Program-made: the position numbers and the translations under genes
Shown here: in pieces, positions 1 through 10,920 of the stretch
Layout: every line of letters starts with the position of its first letter
Position numbering within the stretch: the first letter of the stretch is position 1
Source of the DNA: Cliona cf. orientalis
Lineage: Eukaryota; Porifera; Demospongiae; Clionaida; Clionaidae
DNA length: 64,000 bases
Reading direction: 5' to 3'
NCBI GenBank assembly: GCA_963930775.1
Contig: OZ005693.1
Span: 1,550,001 to 1,614,000 of the forward strand
Notes under the pieces: model-generated
What the model saw: only the letters and a program-made list of their open reading frames with translations
Told to the model about the DNA's origin: nothing
The model's database searches: none

Positions 1-50
1 GCCATTAATGCAACATAATATCTGTCTATTTATAATAATTTATAATTTAC

Positions 51-285
51 CTTTTTGTAGATCACTGATAGTGACACACAGTCTTTCTTCAACCAAATAT
101 GTGAAATTTGAGCTTTTCCCATCAGTGCAAGCACTGAACTTGTCAGGATAGTCGGAGAAATGAATGTCACCCGACAGCCTTCTGTTGATCACTACTGGTA
201 TTGCGTTTTCATGATCTTGAAGTGATTGCTGCACAAATGCTATCACCAGAACACTGATCAGAATGCTTAAGCACACCAGCTTCAT
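51..285 (-). CDS. SLEVYRG receptor, first exon only; gene runs off the left edge
   Basis: First exon of a receptor of the family that fills the rest of the window. It starts with an ATG at 285 and a hydrophobic signal peptide (about residues 1-22). The family exon-1 signature follows: V-x-N-R-R-L-S-G-D-I, one cysteine, then TYLVEERLCV with the second conserved cysteine. A splice donor (GTAAAT on the minus strand) lies at 50-49 and the exon ends in codon phase 1, as in all sibling genes. Exons 2 onward (rest of ectodomain, TM segment, tail) lie to the left of the window, so the tail type is unknown. It is convergent in family but separated from the next receptor by more than 18 kb. Function is not known; a cell-surface receptor role is inferred from the siblings. 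Confidence 0.75.
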
Positions 286-490
286 CTTTTAGCATACTAT
301 TATTATCTTCGCCATCTATACAATATTATCACTGATCAGAGTTGTCGCACAATGCTAGCACTAGTTTCACTTTCTCTAGAGTACTATATACCTCACAGCA
401 CTGTTGTAGTATATTATAGCCTTATAAGCATCAATAATAGGTAAAGGTCGTTATATGTATCTATGACATTAAATTTTGCAGTAACTACAT

Positions 491-2727
491 TCAAAGTTGT
501 TCAAGTGGTTCTATGGCTAGCAGAGTCAGTCCATTCAGCATGACCTCTCTGATGGCGGTCACCAGGTAGAGACGAGCGTGGATCAATGGAAGGAGGTGTG
601 GCTCCGGAGGCTGTGTGTGTGTGTGTGAGTATAAGTGTGTAGAAACAGTAATTAATAGGGGCTCTCTTATACTTAATTTAAGACTTTACACCAAATAGAC
701 GCTGTACAAGGGAATAACCAGTGAGCTATAGTATACACTTACCATGAGAATTTTGATTCGACTGTAGTAAGAGCTGAACATGCGACTGAACTTGGTCAGG
801 AACTGACAGATCTGCAATGGGTGCATAATTGTGTCACAAGTAGAGCTCATATTATTATATACAATGTCACGTGTATTAGGATTATATATTTTGGGAGCGG
901 GAAGGTACATGTACATGTATACAGATGACAAGTACGCTAGCAGAGATGAGACTTCAACAAATTTATGCGACGACCCTTTACCACATGCATATAATCGACT
1001 CGAGGATTGTTGCTGACCTTTTTCAAAGCCACCTCAATGTGGACTCCGATCCCCTTCTTACTGAGTTTGGCAGCTTCCCGAACCACTGTTGGGTACTGCA
1101 GCACAAAATGAAAGAGCAGCTGCCACTCTTCCTAAACAAGAAACAAACGATAGCCATGACATTGTTTGTACTCGATAACAATAGTAGCCATGTCCATTGT
1201 TTTGTCAACAAGAAGTCATGTACAAATATAATGTCATGTAATTACGGTCAGTGTCTGTTCAGTGTAACGGTTATGATACAATATTCCAGAGGGATCTACC
1301 TAAAGCACAGAAATTTAATCCCCACACCAAAATTGTTATAAATACAAACACTCTTTATGCAGTTTCAATTCACAACTGTCATCTGAGTATGATACTATCT
1401 GCTCATCACAGTTGATTCGTTAGACGGAAAACCCATTACGAGTCACGTTTATTGCTACTGTAATAATGAACCAACTCATTTCCTACACTACTTGTGTACG
1501 TGTCCCATACAGTGATATAGCCAATGAAATGTACATGCATGTACATGTACATGTACATGTAGATAGAAATGTTGAAACGTATGATCTGGTTTCTTTGATC
1601 CAAACATCCCTCGAGTCTATTCTCTAAGTTTCTTGCCCATACTATGCTCCATTAAATTTAATACCCTACACTGCCTAATATGGCTGCTGGTGTGAGAGAG
1701 AGGGAGGGATTGTTTTCAAACTCAAGGTCAATGATCTGCTACGCAAAACATGTTGAAATAAGCAAAATTCAACACTGAAGTAGGTATCGGTGGATGATAA
1801 AAAAACAAGCCGTGGCATGTTTTGACCCTACAAGCAAGCACATACAACTTGATTATTGTGTTCTGAGAACTCCTGCTGTTTAAACAGGAAATTATTAACA
1901 TGTTATTAGCCCACTCCATAATTATGTACACGTCTACACTAGTCTTGTGTAAATGCACCAGTGTTACATACCAGACAGGTTCTTATCAATAATATTATTT
2001 TTACCCGCTACATCAACACTCTTACTCACCTCTTCAATTAAGAGGGAAAAGTCAACTTCACTCAAGTTTGGCAGAGGGGAGTAGATTCCTGAAGTCACAA
2101 TAATAATAATCACTGCTGTACTATAGTGGTTGGCACTCAAGCACATTATGTACACAAGTGAACAATGATATCTCCCCGGTGCATGTATATGTGTGCATCG
2201 AAGGGAAATATTATTCTGCTGTATTGGCTCAGAACCAGAGTGGTCTAACTCACGTAGCACCCCCTCCCCCTCTAGGCCCCTACATAATGAGCTGAGGAAA
2301 AACCATAAATTGAGAGACTTGGTAGGTGGAGTAGAGTGTGCCAATTTTGGTCTTTTTTGGAAAATTTTCACTAGAGCTCAATCTCCATAATAATTATTAT
2401 CAGAGTACACATACATGAATCCATGTACTGTTGGTGCCATGGACTTAATTACCACTTAACTCACCCTTAGCGCATTCTTGCCGAAAGCGAGAGAGAAGGG
2501 AAGCGATCCGGGCGTAGTTGTACATCACAAATGAACCACTGAATCGAATGTCCCCATCGCCCTGCCCAGGAGTGCCACCACGCCCTGCCCCACCCACCTC
2601 AGGCAGCTCTAGTTTGACCTATATACATGTACATGTACATATATTATAATTTGTGTGAAATGGGACAGATAGAGGATGGGGAAGGTCATGGTTTGTATAC
2701 ATGTCATGGGAGAGGGAGAGAGGGAGG

Positions 2728-2787
<60 letters not shown>

Positions 2788-5700
2788 GTGGGAGAGTGAG
2801 AGAGAGAAGATAAAGTTACACACATTTGATGAAGGATCGTTGGATAGGAGTTCAAACTTCACGATGGCCTCTGCCATTGTTGTGGCAATGTTTTGCAGAT
2901 GAGTACCTGCGGAAGGCAGTGAGATAGTTCAGTGGCCCTACCTCTGTTCACAAACATCACCAAGGTGTAAATACCCGACAGCTGTCAATGTCGAAAAAAA
3001 CAATAACTACATACGTGTACGAAAATGGGTACCTTTCGCTCTCTCTCCCAACTTCACAATGTACGCTTCTTTCATTTGCTGAATCCTTAATCTGTAATAA
3101 AGTACACAGAGCGCATCGCACAGTTGCCAAACAAAAATGCTTAAGGGAAAAATAACTTGTAGCTGAATAAACACAAAAAACAAGTATGGAATACTACAAA
3201 CACTAACATTACAAGCTATGGTACAATTATTAAAATACCATGTATGTGTATGCAACAAAATGGACGGAGGGAGTTTATGGTTTGATGATATCCACCTGCT
3301 AGGAACTGAACTAGTGTGTTGTTATTATTAAAACATGAGGAGCAACAGTTACTGCTTGCTCCATGGGCACGTCTGCTTTCACAAAAAACAGCACGAATAA
3401 CAAAACTTCTACAAAAGCCTATCTATAAAATATTACCACGTATCATCCTATAATACAATATCTGTCTAAAAATCCCTTAAATATGCATGTATATTGTACT
3501 TATTCAAGTATAATATAAGCTGTACATGATATTATTATAATATAGGCTTATTATACATGTATATGTACATGCACATGCACACCTACAAGCTTACTCGATA
3601 AGGTCTGAAAGACAGAAGTGAGTGTTTGTTTGTCCAGTTCTGCTCAGGCATGTGACCCCAGCTGTCAGTAAGAGGCACTGCTACATGTACATCGAGAAAT
3701 GGCAGGAGAATCAATAACAAGAACCCAGTAATACATAACAATGAGTTACATCTTCTGTAATAATTAGATGTACACATGTACATGCCTGTAGCTATACATG
3801 TATGCAGCCGAGCGGGGATAAATTTCAGAAATAGTACTTTATAGCGAGTAATAGTGCCATATTATATCATAATATTGTCTTTGAATATTACATGTATGTA
3901 TGTATGAGGCCATTTTCATGAAGACATGAGTCATGGTTTGTGCTCAGTAGCTATATGTATATACATGTATGGAAGGAGTTGAAATTTCAAATCAGGCTAT
4001 AGTCTGTACATGTACAAGTAGTCGAGTACCTGGCTTTTTGGTTGCTGTAGAGTCCTTTGATGGTACACTTCACTGATCAACATGGACTGCTGTGCAACAA
4101 AACTTGCTCGTTGCTTGGCAACGTATACGGTCACATGACCCGCCTCAAGCTTACTACTGCTAGTGCTAGTAGCAGATCTAGACCGAGAGCTCGTGACGGT
4201 GGAGCATACACTGTATCCCCCCATGGCAGCTGTAGAGAGGCAGCCACCGCCATCTGTAACTGCATGGTGAAAGTCAAAACAATCGAGAAGAATTAAAAAA
4301 CAGTGAAACTATAGCTGATCAATTGTGGGCACCACCTTGGATTCTTTGGAGATTCTTGTCATAACCACCCTTTCCTGTAAACAAGCAAAATATAAAAATT
4401 TAATGGTCAAAGTTTGATGTGGTGGATAGCCCCTGAAATCATAGAAATTATTAGAGATGTTACGTTCTGCCTATCTTGTTCTGAATGTGGAGTGTCCGTT
4501 GGGAATGCAAGTATACTGGCTATGAATTTCTTAACATGACCTTGTAGAATTATACACATACCACACCTCCTAAAGAACCAACTTTTGCATGCGTCGACGC
4601 ATGTGCATGTACTTTTCAATAATTGGCTGACATTCAATAGCCTTCCTCAATTATGCTGTAGTTACTTAAAATATCACCCAGAACGTTAGGAAATGCTACA
4701 TACATGTACACGTAGATTAGTGTCATTAATTAGGGTCGTACATGTACCTGATAACCCCAGTTCTTCACTGAGTCCCCTTGCATTGAGCCACATGCTTCTC
4801 CCTGACCTCTCTATGTGCTTTGGTAGTCCACCAACCGCCTCCACAAATTCCCTTTGTGTTGGAGTAGCGACCATTGTTATCACGATGTCATCGGTTGGTA
4901 GCATCGTTTTCAACAAATGCCACACAGGATAACAGGGATCATCGACTTTAATCTAATACAAAATGAAATTGAAAGCTTATTGAATGTTATATGGAGAGGG
5001 GGAGGGCAGATACCTGAGGAATATTGGTATAGCAAGACACAGAGTGACCACAAGTTTCTAGCAATTTTCTCAGCAAGCCGAGTACAAGTAGTGACCGTCC
5101 TTCACTTAAGTCCAACTGATTCAGTGATCTTGTCTTCATAGTAAGTGTTTCTGTCTGTTCTTGATCTTTGAAAGAGGTTGAGCTCAGTGCATCTTTACTG
5201 TGATATTTGGAATGTGCAGTATGTGTGAAACTCTCCTGGGTCACGATCGAATAATGAATGAGATTGACTTGATTATGTTCGGTAGAAGAAGCAACATCAC
5301 TAGCAACTGAAGGCTGCATCCCACCGATGCTACTAGTACTTCCATAGGTGCGGCCCAAAGTGATGACTTCCTCGATGATTGTAGCCAAGATCAAATGTCG
5401 ATTCAGTGAGAGACAGAGCTGTCCTTGAGGGTTGATGGAGAGAGACGAAAAATAAGACGCACTATGTTCATCGTTTGATGCTTGCAACCGTAATAGATCG
5501 TCCAAACTCAGACCCTACATAGATGAATGATTGTCATGGACCATACTTAAACACAGAGATTATAGTAGTCTACTACTAGCTATTATTATTAGTACCTGCT
5601 TGGTAAGGTTTTCTCTCAGGATTCCAGTTGTCTTCCTAGAACAGAAGATCTCTCCATGTGATGTGGACAAACAGCAACTGAAATTGCTTTCCTCCCCGCT

Positions 5701-5793
5701 GTCAGCTCCGGGAGGCCCTAAGTAAGGGCTGATCAGCCCCTCCGCCTTAGAGAAGATCCTATCCGTGACTCTTGCTTGGTTTGGCCACACCAC
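491..5793 (-). CDS. DALRD3: DALRD3, DALR anticodon-binding-domain protein (tRNA m3C cofactor)
   Basis: Exons on the minus strand: 5793-5596, 5514-5014, 4952-4748, 4374-4336, 4253-4030, 3680-3595, 3091-3033, 2906-2824, 2618-2465, 2088-2030, 1131-1018, 811-743, 610-491. All phases match and the joined frame is 637 codons including the stop (human DALRD3 is about 540 residues). Matches to the family include KGGYDKNLQ, IVKFELLSNDP, FVMYNYARIASL (the DALR domain signature), VDFSLL, ICQFLTKFSRMFSSYYSRI and LVTAIREVMLNGL near the C-terminus. In vertebrates DALRD3 binds METTL2 and directs 3-methylcytosine formation in arginine tRNAs. The 5' end is unresolved: the first exon drawn here is open but has no in-frame ATG (its open frame begins at a GTG), so an upstream exon is likely missing. 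The donor of exon 8 is weak. Its 5' end faces adaptor B1 across a short shared promoter. Confidence 0.9.
1532..1561. repeat. CATGTA short tandem repeat
   Basis: Self-complementary hexamer repeat (ACATGT/CATGTA units) inside the large DALRD3 intron at 1132-2029. Shorter copies occur throughout the window (for example 2626-2640 and 3551-3570). No gene seen in this intron. Confidence 0.8.
2708..2810. repeat. (GA)n microsatellite in a DALRD3 intron
   Basis: Nearly pure GA run with two GGTGGGAGAGTGA interruptions. On the minus (coding) strand it is a CT tract filling most of the short intron between DALRD3 exons 2906-2824 and 2618-2465, where it can serve as a long pyrimidine tract. Confidence 0.9.
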
Positions 5794-5912
5794 GTGGTTA
5801 ATTAGCCACGCCCACTTTAATAACGTATCTGTACATAGTGTTCGGGAGTGCTACGGACGCAGGATAAAAGCGAGTTCTCCAAGCTAGCTGAGTCGCCTAT
5901 ATCACTCAGAAG
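5765..5912. promoter_or_regulatory. Shared DALRD3 / B1 promoter with conserved block
   Basis: Short interval between the DALRD3 5' exon (minus) and the B1 start codon (plus). It holds TTTGGCCAC, CACGTGG (E-box), GGTTAATTAGCC and CCACGCCCAC (KLF/Sp-like), then TTTAATAACGTA and a TATA-like GATAAAAG about 50 bp before the B1 ATG. The same block recurs before B2 (7651-7760) and B3 (10751-10890). That points to co-regulation of these adaptors, copied along with the genes. The factor assignments are guesses from motif shape. Confidence 0.6.
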
Positions 5913-7342
5913 ATGACCGGTTGCTCTTACAAGTGTTTTACGGATTTTCTTAAATGTCATGCAGTGGCATTATTTTACGTTGCCATCGCAGTAGTTTCCA
6001 TCTTACTGCTCATCGTTTTTGCACTCGTCGTAACCATCTGCTGCATATGCCGCAGGTCAGTAATCGATTGCGCAGTATCATACCATCCTCCAGTGCTGTA
6101 TAGCTGCACATATTAAAACCTTAGTAGCTATTTTAATTCACGCTCTAACTTTTTGTGTGTGTCTGCACTGATCACTTTAATAGGTTGAAAAGAAGATCAT
6201 ATAATGTTGGATCCAAAGAGGATAAGGAAGATATCAACTTAGGTAACTGATATATAGCTAAACCATTAATAAGTCATTGAATAATACATGAAGCTAATAT
6301 TATGTTTGCAGAGACGAAAGGAGATGGATTCAAGATGACAGAAGTTGGAGGAGAAATATCTGCTGATGGAGAGAAAGATAAGAGCAAAACTAAGGCTAAT
6401 GACCGGGCTGAAGATGCAAAGCTGGAAAACTTTTCTGAAGGTAAAAACTACTATGATCGATGCACTTTGCTAGCTAAAATAATGAATCTATATGATCACC
6501 ACAAGCAAATACACAATGCCATCGGATCATCTTTGGTCAATCACCCCAAGCAAAACATACATTAGCTAAGCACACACAATAACCCCCATTTCACAATCAT
6601 GGTATCTGTATCTGCAGCAATGTATGACACAGTGGAGTGCACTACGGATCAACCATCAACCATCCATCAAACAAAACAAACAATAAATACCGACCCCCAT
6701 ACGATGGATGGAGATAATTATGACATCATCACCCACGTGGAACAGGACGACTCTACTAATGTGGGAAACAAGAACAGCAGTGACACCAAATCCGCCAAAA
6801 AGAGCAAAGAAAAGAAAGCTGAAAAAGAAATTGTAGAGGTGGAGTATTCTGTACCCGACAAATCGTACAAGAAAAAGAAGCAGAATGCTGGGAAAGCAGC
6901 AGGCACAACCTTAGAACAGGGCGCATCATCATCAAAGTCAGGAGGACAATCATCAAGCTTGGAATATAACACTCTACTACATGTGACATCCAGTAACACT
7001 AGCACACAGCGATTGTCGATGCCACCGCCAACTTCATCAGAGTACTCGATTATCACCCAGCAAGACACGGGTAAAAGCAAAAGAAATGGATCAACTGAAA
7101 ATGGACGACGTAGAGGAAGAACAAGTAGCCCACCAGAAGAACCCCCTCCTCCTCTTCCCCCGGCCTTCGTTGACGAGGAGAGCCCTGCAATTACAGGGGG
7201 AATTCAGTCCAGTGCTCAGAGCACAGCAGTAGGTCTTGGAATCAACCCAACAGGGGAGGGATTGCCACTCTATGATGACCCTGACAGCCTTGTAACCTCT
7301 GAACCTCAACAGGAGATGTACATGAATGTTAGCAAGAGATGA
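5913..7342 (+). CDS. B1: LAT-like transmembrane adaptor with tyrosine and SH3 motifs
   Basis: Four exons, 5913-6055, 6184-6242, 6312-6440 and 6618-7342 (phases 2, 1, 1), giving 351 residues. There is no cleavable signal peptide: about 20 N-terminal residues are followed by one TM helix (residues ~20-45) and a juxtamembrane CCIC-RR suited to palmitoylation. The tail carries MYDTVE, NYDIITHVE, VEYSVPD, LEYNTLLHV, EYSIITQ, a PPPPLPPAF proline motif (SH3 ligand), LYDDPDS and a terminal MYMNV (YxN, Grb2-type SH2 ligand). This layout matches LAT/PAG/NTAL-type adaptors in vertebrate lymphocytes, but I see no sequence homology to them, so the likeness is architectural. It likely acts at the plasma membrane as a scaffold phosphorylated by Src-type kinases (inference). 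First of four tandem paralogues. Confidence 0.85.
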
Positions 7343-7792
7343 ATTTTCCGCAATCACTGTTAATTTTTGCTACTGCTGTAATAATAATATTATTGTGTGC
7401 ATTACTGTAGTATAGTGCAGTGTAATGAGTTATTGTTTCCATATAAATTTAGTGTACAATCATGAATACCAAAATTTCACAGTTGGTTATAATAAAATCA
7501 CGATTAGCTAATAGTACTATTATTAGTGAAAGTGAATGTACAATATTAATTTTTGCATTCTTTGGTTACAGCTTCTCTTGCCAGGAGTCCTGGATAAGAT
7601 CCGATCCGTGACTCTTGGCAAGAGGGGTGGCCAAACCAAGCAAGAGTCTTGCTTGGTTTGGCCACCCCTCGTGGTTAATTAGCCACGCCCACTTTAATAA
7701 CGTATCCACGCGTACGCGGATGTGATCGGGATAAAAGTGTGCAGGATTTATAAAAGCTCGTTCTCCAAGCTAGCTCGCCTATCAGTCAGAAG
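7343..7792 (+). promoter_or_regulatory. B1 3' flank and B2 promoter with a 49-bp palindrome
   Basis: After the B1 stop an AT-rich 3' region contains AATAAAA near 7485. The B2 promoter repeats the block of the B1 promoter at 7651-7705 and a TATA-like TTTATAAAAG near 7750. The TTTGGCCACCCCTC element is present twice head to head, forming an inverted repeat at 7622-7670 with 20-bp perfect arms. Confidence 0.6.
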
Positions 7793-9792
7793 ATGGTACC
7801 GAATTGCACTGCACCACTCAATTGTTTTGATGTCTTTCTTTACTGTTATAGAAAGCAAATATTTTACGTTGCCATCGTAGTAGTTTCCATCTTACTGCTC
7901 ATCGTTTTTGCACTCGTCGTAATCATCTGCTGCATATGCCGCAGGTCAGTAATCGATCGCGCAGTATCATACCATCCTCCAGTGCTATATAGCTGCACAT
8001 ATTAAAATCTTAGCATTTTAATTCATGCTCTAACTTTTTCTGTGTGTGTGCACCGATCACCTTAATAGGTTGAAAAGAAGATCATATAATGTCGGATCCA
8101 AAGAGGATAAGGAAGATATCAACTTAGGTAACTGGTATAATAATATAGCTAAACCATTAATAAGTTCTTGAATAATATATGCTTATTGCCATAGTAGAAC
8201 GACGATACCGGGAAATATCACGAGTTCATTGCCGCGTATTGTTACGAGTGCGAAGCACGAGTAACAATGCAAAAGGCAATGAACGAGTGGTATTTCCGAG
8301 GTATCGTCGTTCTACTATGGTGATAAGGTATTTATCGTATATTTAAGAAGCCTATTCTGTACTGGAGCTTTAGTAGTTCGAGCGGTAAAGCTAAGAAGGG
8401 ACTCGGCGGCTTCGTTTAAGTTTTGCCAAGGCGATGACCGCCGTCATTTCAGGCACCGAAGACTAAGGAGTATAGCTAAGTAAGGTAAGGGCAGCGGCAC
8501 CATGGCTCATTTATCTAACTAGGGCAACAAAAATGACTGATAGCAGCAACTCACTTTCTTCTCTGGCGCTCAACGTTCTCTTGAACCATTGTTCAACGTT
8601 TCAACACTGTCAATATGGCGATCATGTGACGAACACGACTGATACGGATTTTGCACGTGACGAACACGACTGATATGGGAAATTATCATACGTGTTTCCA
8701 CCCACGCGTTTCCCATATGTTTGTATTACGGGTCAAAGTTCAATATACGATAATACATATTATATTTGCAGAGATGAAAGGAGATGGATTCAAGATGACA
8801 AAACCTGGAGGAGAAATATCTGCTGACAGAGAGAAAGATAAGAGCAAAACTAAGGCTAATGACTGGGCTGAAGATGCAAAGCTGGAAAACTATTCTGAAG
8901 GTAAACTCTATTATGCACTTTGCTAGCTATATGATCACCACAAGCAAATACATAATCATCTCTGATCAATCACCTCTGGCTTAAGCAAAACATCCATTAG
9001 CTAAGAACACACAATAAACCCCATTAAATTTTTATAGTTGTGGTATCTGTATCTGCAGCAATGTATGACACAGTGGAGTGCACTACGGATCAACCATCAA
9101 CCATCCATCAAACAAAACAAACAAAATTTAATACTGACCCCCATGCAGTGGATGGAGATAATTATGACATCATCACCCACGTGGAACAGGACGACTGTAC
9201 TAATGCAGGAAACAAGAACAGCAGTGACACCAAATCCGCCAACTTGAAGAAGAGCAAAGAAAAGAAAGCAGAAAAAGAAATCGTAGAGGTAGAGTATTCC
9301 GTACCTGACAAATCGTACAAGAAAAAGAAGCAGAACGCTGGAAAAGCAGCAGGCACAACCTTAGAACAGGGCGCATCATCATCAAAGTCAGGAGGGCAGT
9401 CATCAAGCTTGGAATACAACACTCTACTACATGTGACATCCAGTAACACTAGCACACAGCGATTGTCGATGCCACCGCCAACTTCATCAGAGTACTCGAA
9501 TATCACCCAGCAAGACACGGGTAAAAGCAAAAGAAACGGATCAACTGAAAATGGACGACGTAGAGGAAGAACAAGTAGCTCACCAGAAGAACCCCCTCCT
9601 CCTCTTCCCCCGGCCTTCGTTGACGAGGAGAACCCTGCAATTAAAGGGGGAATTCAGTCCAGTGCTCAGAGCACAGCAGTAGGTCTTGGAATCAACCCAA
9701 CAGGGGGAGGATTGCCACTCTATGATGATCCAGACAGCCTTGTAACCGCTGAACCTCAACAGGAGATGTACATGAACGTTGGCAAGAGATGA
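7793..9792 (+). CDS. B2: LAT-like transmembrane adaptor
   Basis: Exons 7793-7944, 8069-8127, 8772-8900 and 9059-9792 give 357 residues with matching phases. It is almost the same protein as B1: short N-terminus, TM helix, CCIC-RR, charged linker KDKSKTKAND, then MYDTVE, NYDIITHVE, EYSVPDK, LEYNTLLHV, EYSNITQ, PPPPLPP, LYDDPDS and MYMNVGKR at the end. EYSII of B1 is EYSNI here, creating a YxN site. Intron 2 is swollen from about 70 to 644 bp by inserted inverted-repeat DNA (8189-8753); the splice sites remain intact. Same expected role as B1. Confidence 0.85.
8189..8320. mobile_element. Foldback (hairpin) element in B2 intron 2
   Basis: Imperfect inverted repeat; the outer 21 bases CCATAGTAGAACGACGATACC at 8189 return as the reverse complement at 8300-8320. 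The centre has GTTACGAGTGCGAAGCACGAG-type symmetry. It is absent from intron 2 of B1 and B4, so it is an insertion. No coding capacity. Confidence 0.75.
8332..8753. mobile_element. Non-autonomous DNA element with TTATCGTATATT termini
   Basis: Begins with TTATCGTATATT at 8332-8343 and ends with its reverse complement at 8742-8753, next to the foldback element. The same intron in B4 goes straight from GAATAATA to TACATATT, marking the insertion. No ORF seen inside. Confidence 0.6.
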
Positions 9793-10069
9793 ATTCTATA
9801 TAGCTAATCCAGCAATCGCTGTTAATCTTTGCTACTGCTGTAATAATAATATTATTATTGTGTGCATTACTGTAGTATAGTGCAATGTAATGAGTTATTC
9901 AAATTTGTTTCCATATAAATTTTACAATAATACTAAAATAAATTTGCACAGTTATTTATAATAAAATCACGATTAGTACTATTAAGTGAAAGTGAATGTG
10001 CAATAATAATTTTACATTCTTTGGTTACAGCTTCTCCTGCCAGGAGTCCTGGATAAGCAGGCATACCAA

Positions 10070-10760
10070 TAGAGCTGTCCTTGTGGGTTGACCGTCAGAG
10101 ACATGATGATGAGAAACAAGACGTACACACTGCGTTCATCGTCCAACCGCAGTAGATCGCCCAAACTTAGTCCCTACATAGGTGAATGACTATCATGGGC
10201 CATATTTAAGCATACACATTTATTCTATAGTAGTCTACTATTATTATAAACAGAATAGCTATTAAACTTGCCTGCTTGGTAAGGTTTTCTCTCAAGATTC
10301 CAGCTGTCTTCCAATCCTAGAACAGAAGATTTCTTCTTGTGATATGGACAAACAACAGTTGAAAATGCTTTTCTCCCCCATCAGCTCCGGGAGGCCCAAG
10401 TGAGGCCAGTCTAGTCTCGTGCCAGCCCCCTTCGTGCACGCGCGAGAAAGGGTCTGGTAAAAAGGGTCGCACTTCCTTGTCCTCGAGGTACGTATATTGC
10501 GGCCCAATCAGGTTGCAGAACCATGGTCACATGACATTAGTGGAATGTAATTATGCGCATATGCGTGCACGGCACGGAAGTGGCGGTTAGTTTCTATTGT
10601 ACGCAAACCTGAATTGCCAATTATTGCATTCCAGCCGGACGCGTAACTGCTACCAGACCCTTTCTCGCGCGTGCATGAAGGGGGCTGGGCACGAGACTAA
10701 GGCCAGTCAGCCCCCCTGCCTGGGAGAAGATCCGATCCGTGACTCTCGCTTCGTTTGGCC
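10070..10760 (-). pseudogene. DALRD3 5'-end fragment, copied upstream of B3
   Basis: Stretches 10070-10175 and 10270-10411 match DALRD3 exon 2 start and exon 1 (5395-5514 and 5596-5720), with small deletions and a shifted frame. The homology resumes after a 288-bp transposon at about 10700. Only the start of the gene is present, so it cannot encode DALRD3. It shows that the unit duplicated to make B3 reached from inside DALRD3 across the shared promoter into the adaptor. Confidence 0.8.
10412..10699. mobile_element. Mutator-like MITE with 9-bp target duplication
   Basis: Terminal inverted repeats of about 45 bp, starting TAGTCTCGTGCCAGCCCCCT and ending with its near reverse complement. The 9-bp sequence AGGCCAGTC flanks it on both sides (10403-10411 and 10700-10708). 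A 9-bp target duplication with long terminal repeats is typical of MULE-type elements. No ORF. It splits the DALRD3 fragment. Confidence 0.75.
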
Positions 10761-10920
10761 ACCCCTCGTGATTAATTAGCCACGCCCACTTTAATAACGT
10801 AGCAGCGGATACGTGATCGGGATAGTAGTCTCGCGAGCCACCAAAACAGAAGGGGCTGGCCGGCTCGCGAGACTAGGATAAAAGCGAGTTTTCCAAGCTA
10901 GCTCGCCTATCACTCAAAAT
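10751..10920 (+). promoter_or_regulatory. B3 promoter with a 50-bp palindromic insert
   Basis: Carries the same block as the B1 and B2 promoters (TTTGGCCACCCCTCGTG, GCCACGCCCAC, AATAACGTA, GATAAAAGCGAG). A small inverted-repeat insert at about 10826-10875 (TAGTCTCGCGAGCC and its reverse complement, the same terminus type as the 10412 element) lies just upstream of the TATA-like GATAAAAG. Confidence 0.55.

Noticed and set aside
925-1341. 138-codon plus-strand ORF
   Set aside because: Overlaps DALRD3 exon 1131-1018 in antisense; that exon has clear homology and fits phase, so this frame is a shadow.
2627-2902. Arg/Glu-rich ORF on the plus strand
   Set aside because: Translation of the (GA)n microsatellite within a DALRD3 intron.
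5596-5793. A start codon at 5793 for DALRD3
   Set aside because: The codon there is GTG, not ATG; no eukaryotic start can be claimed.
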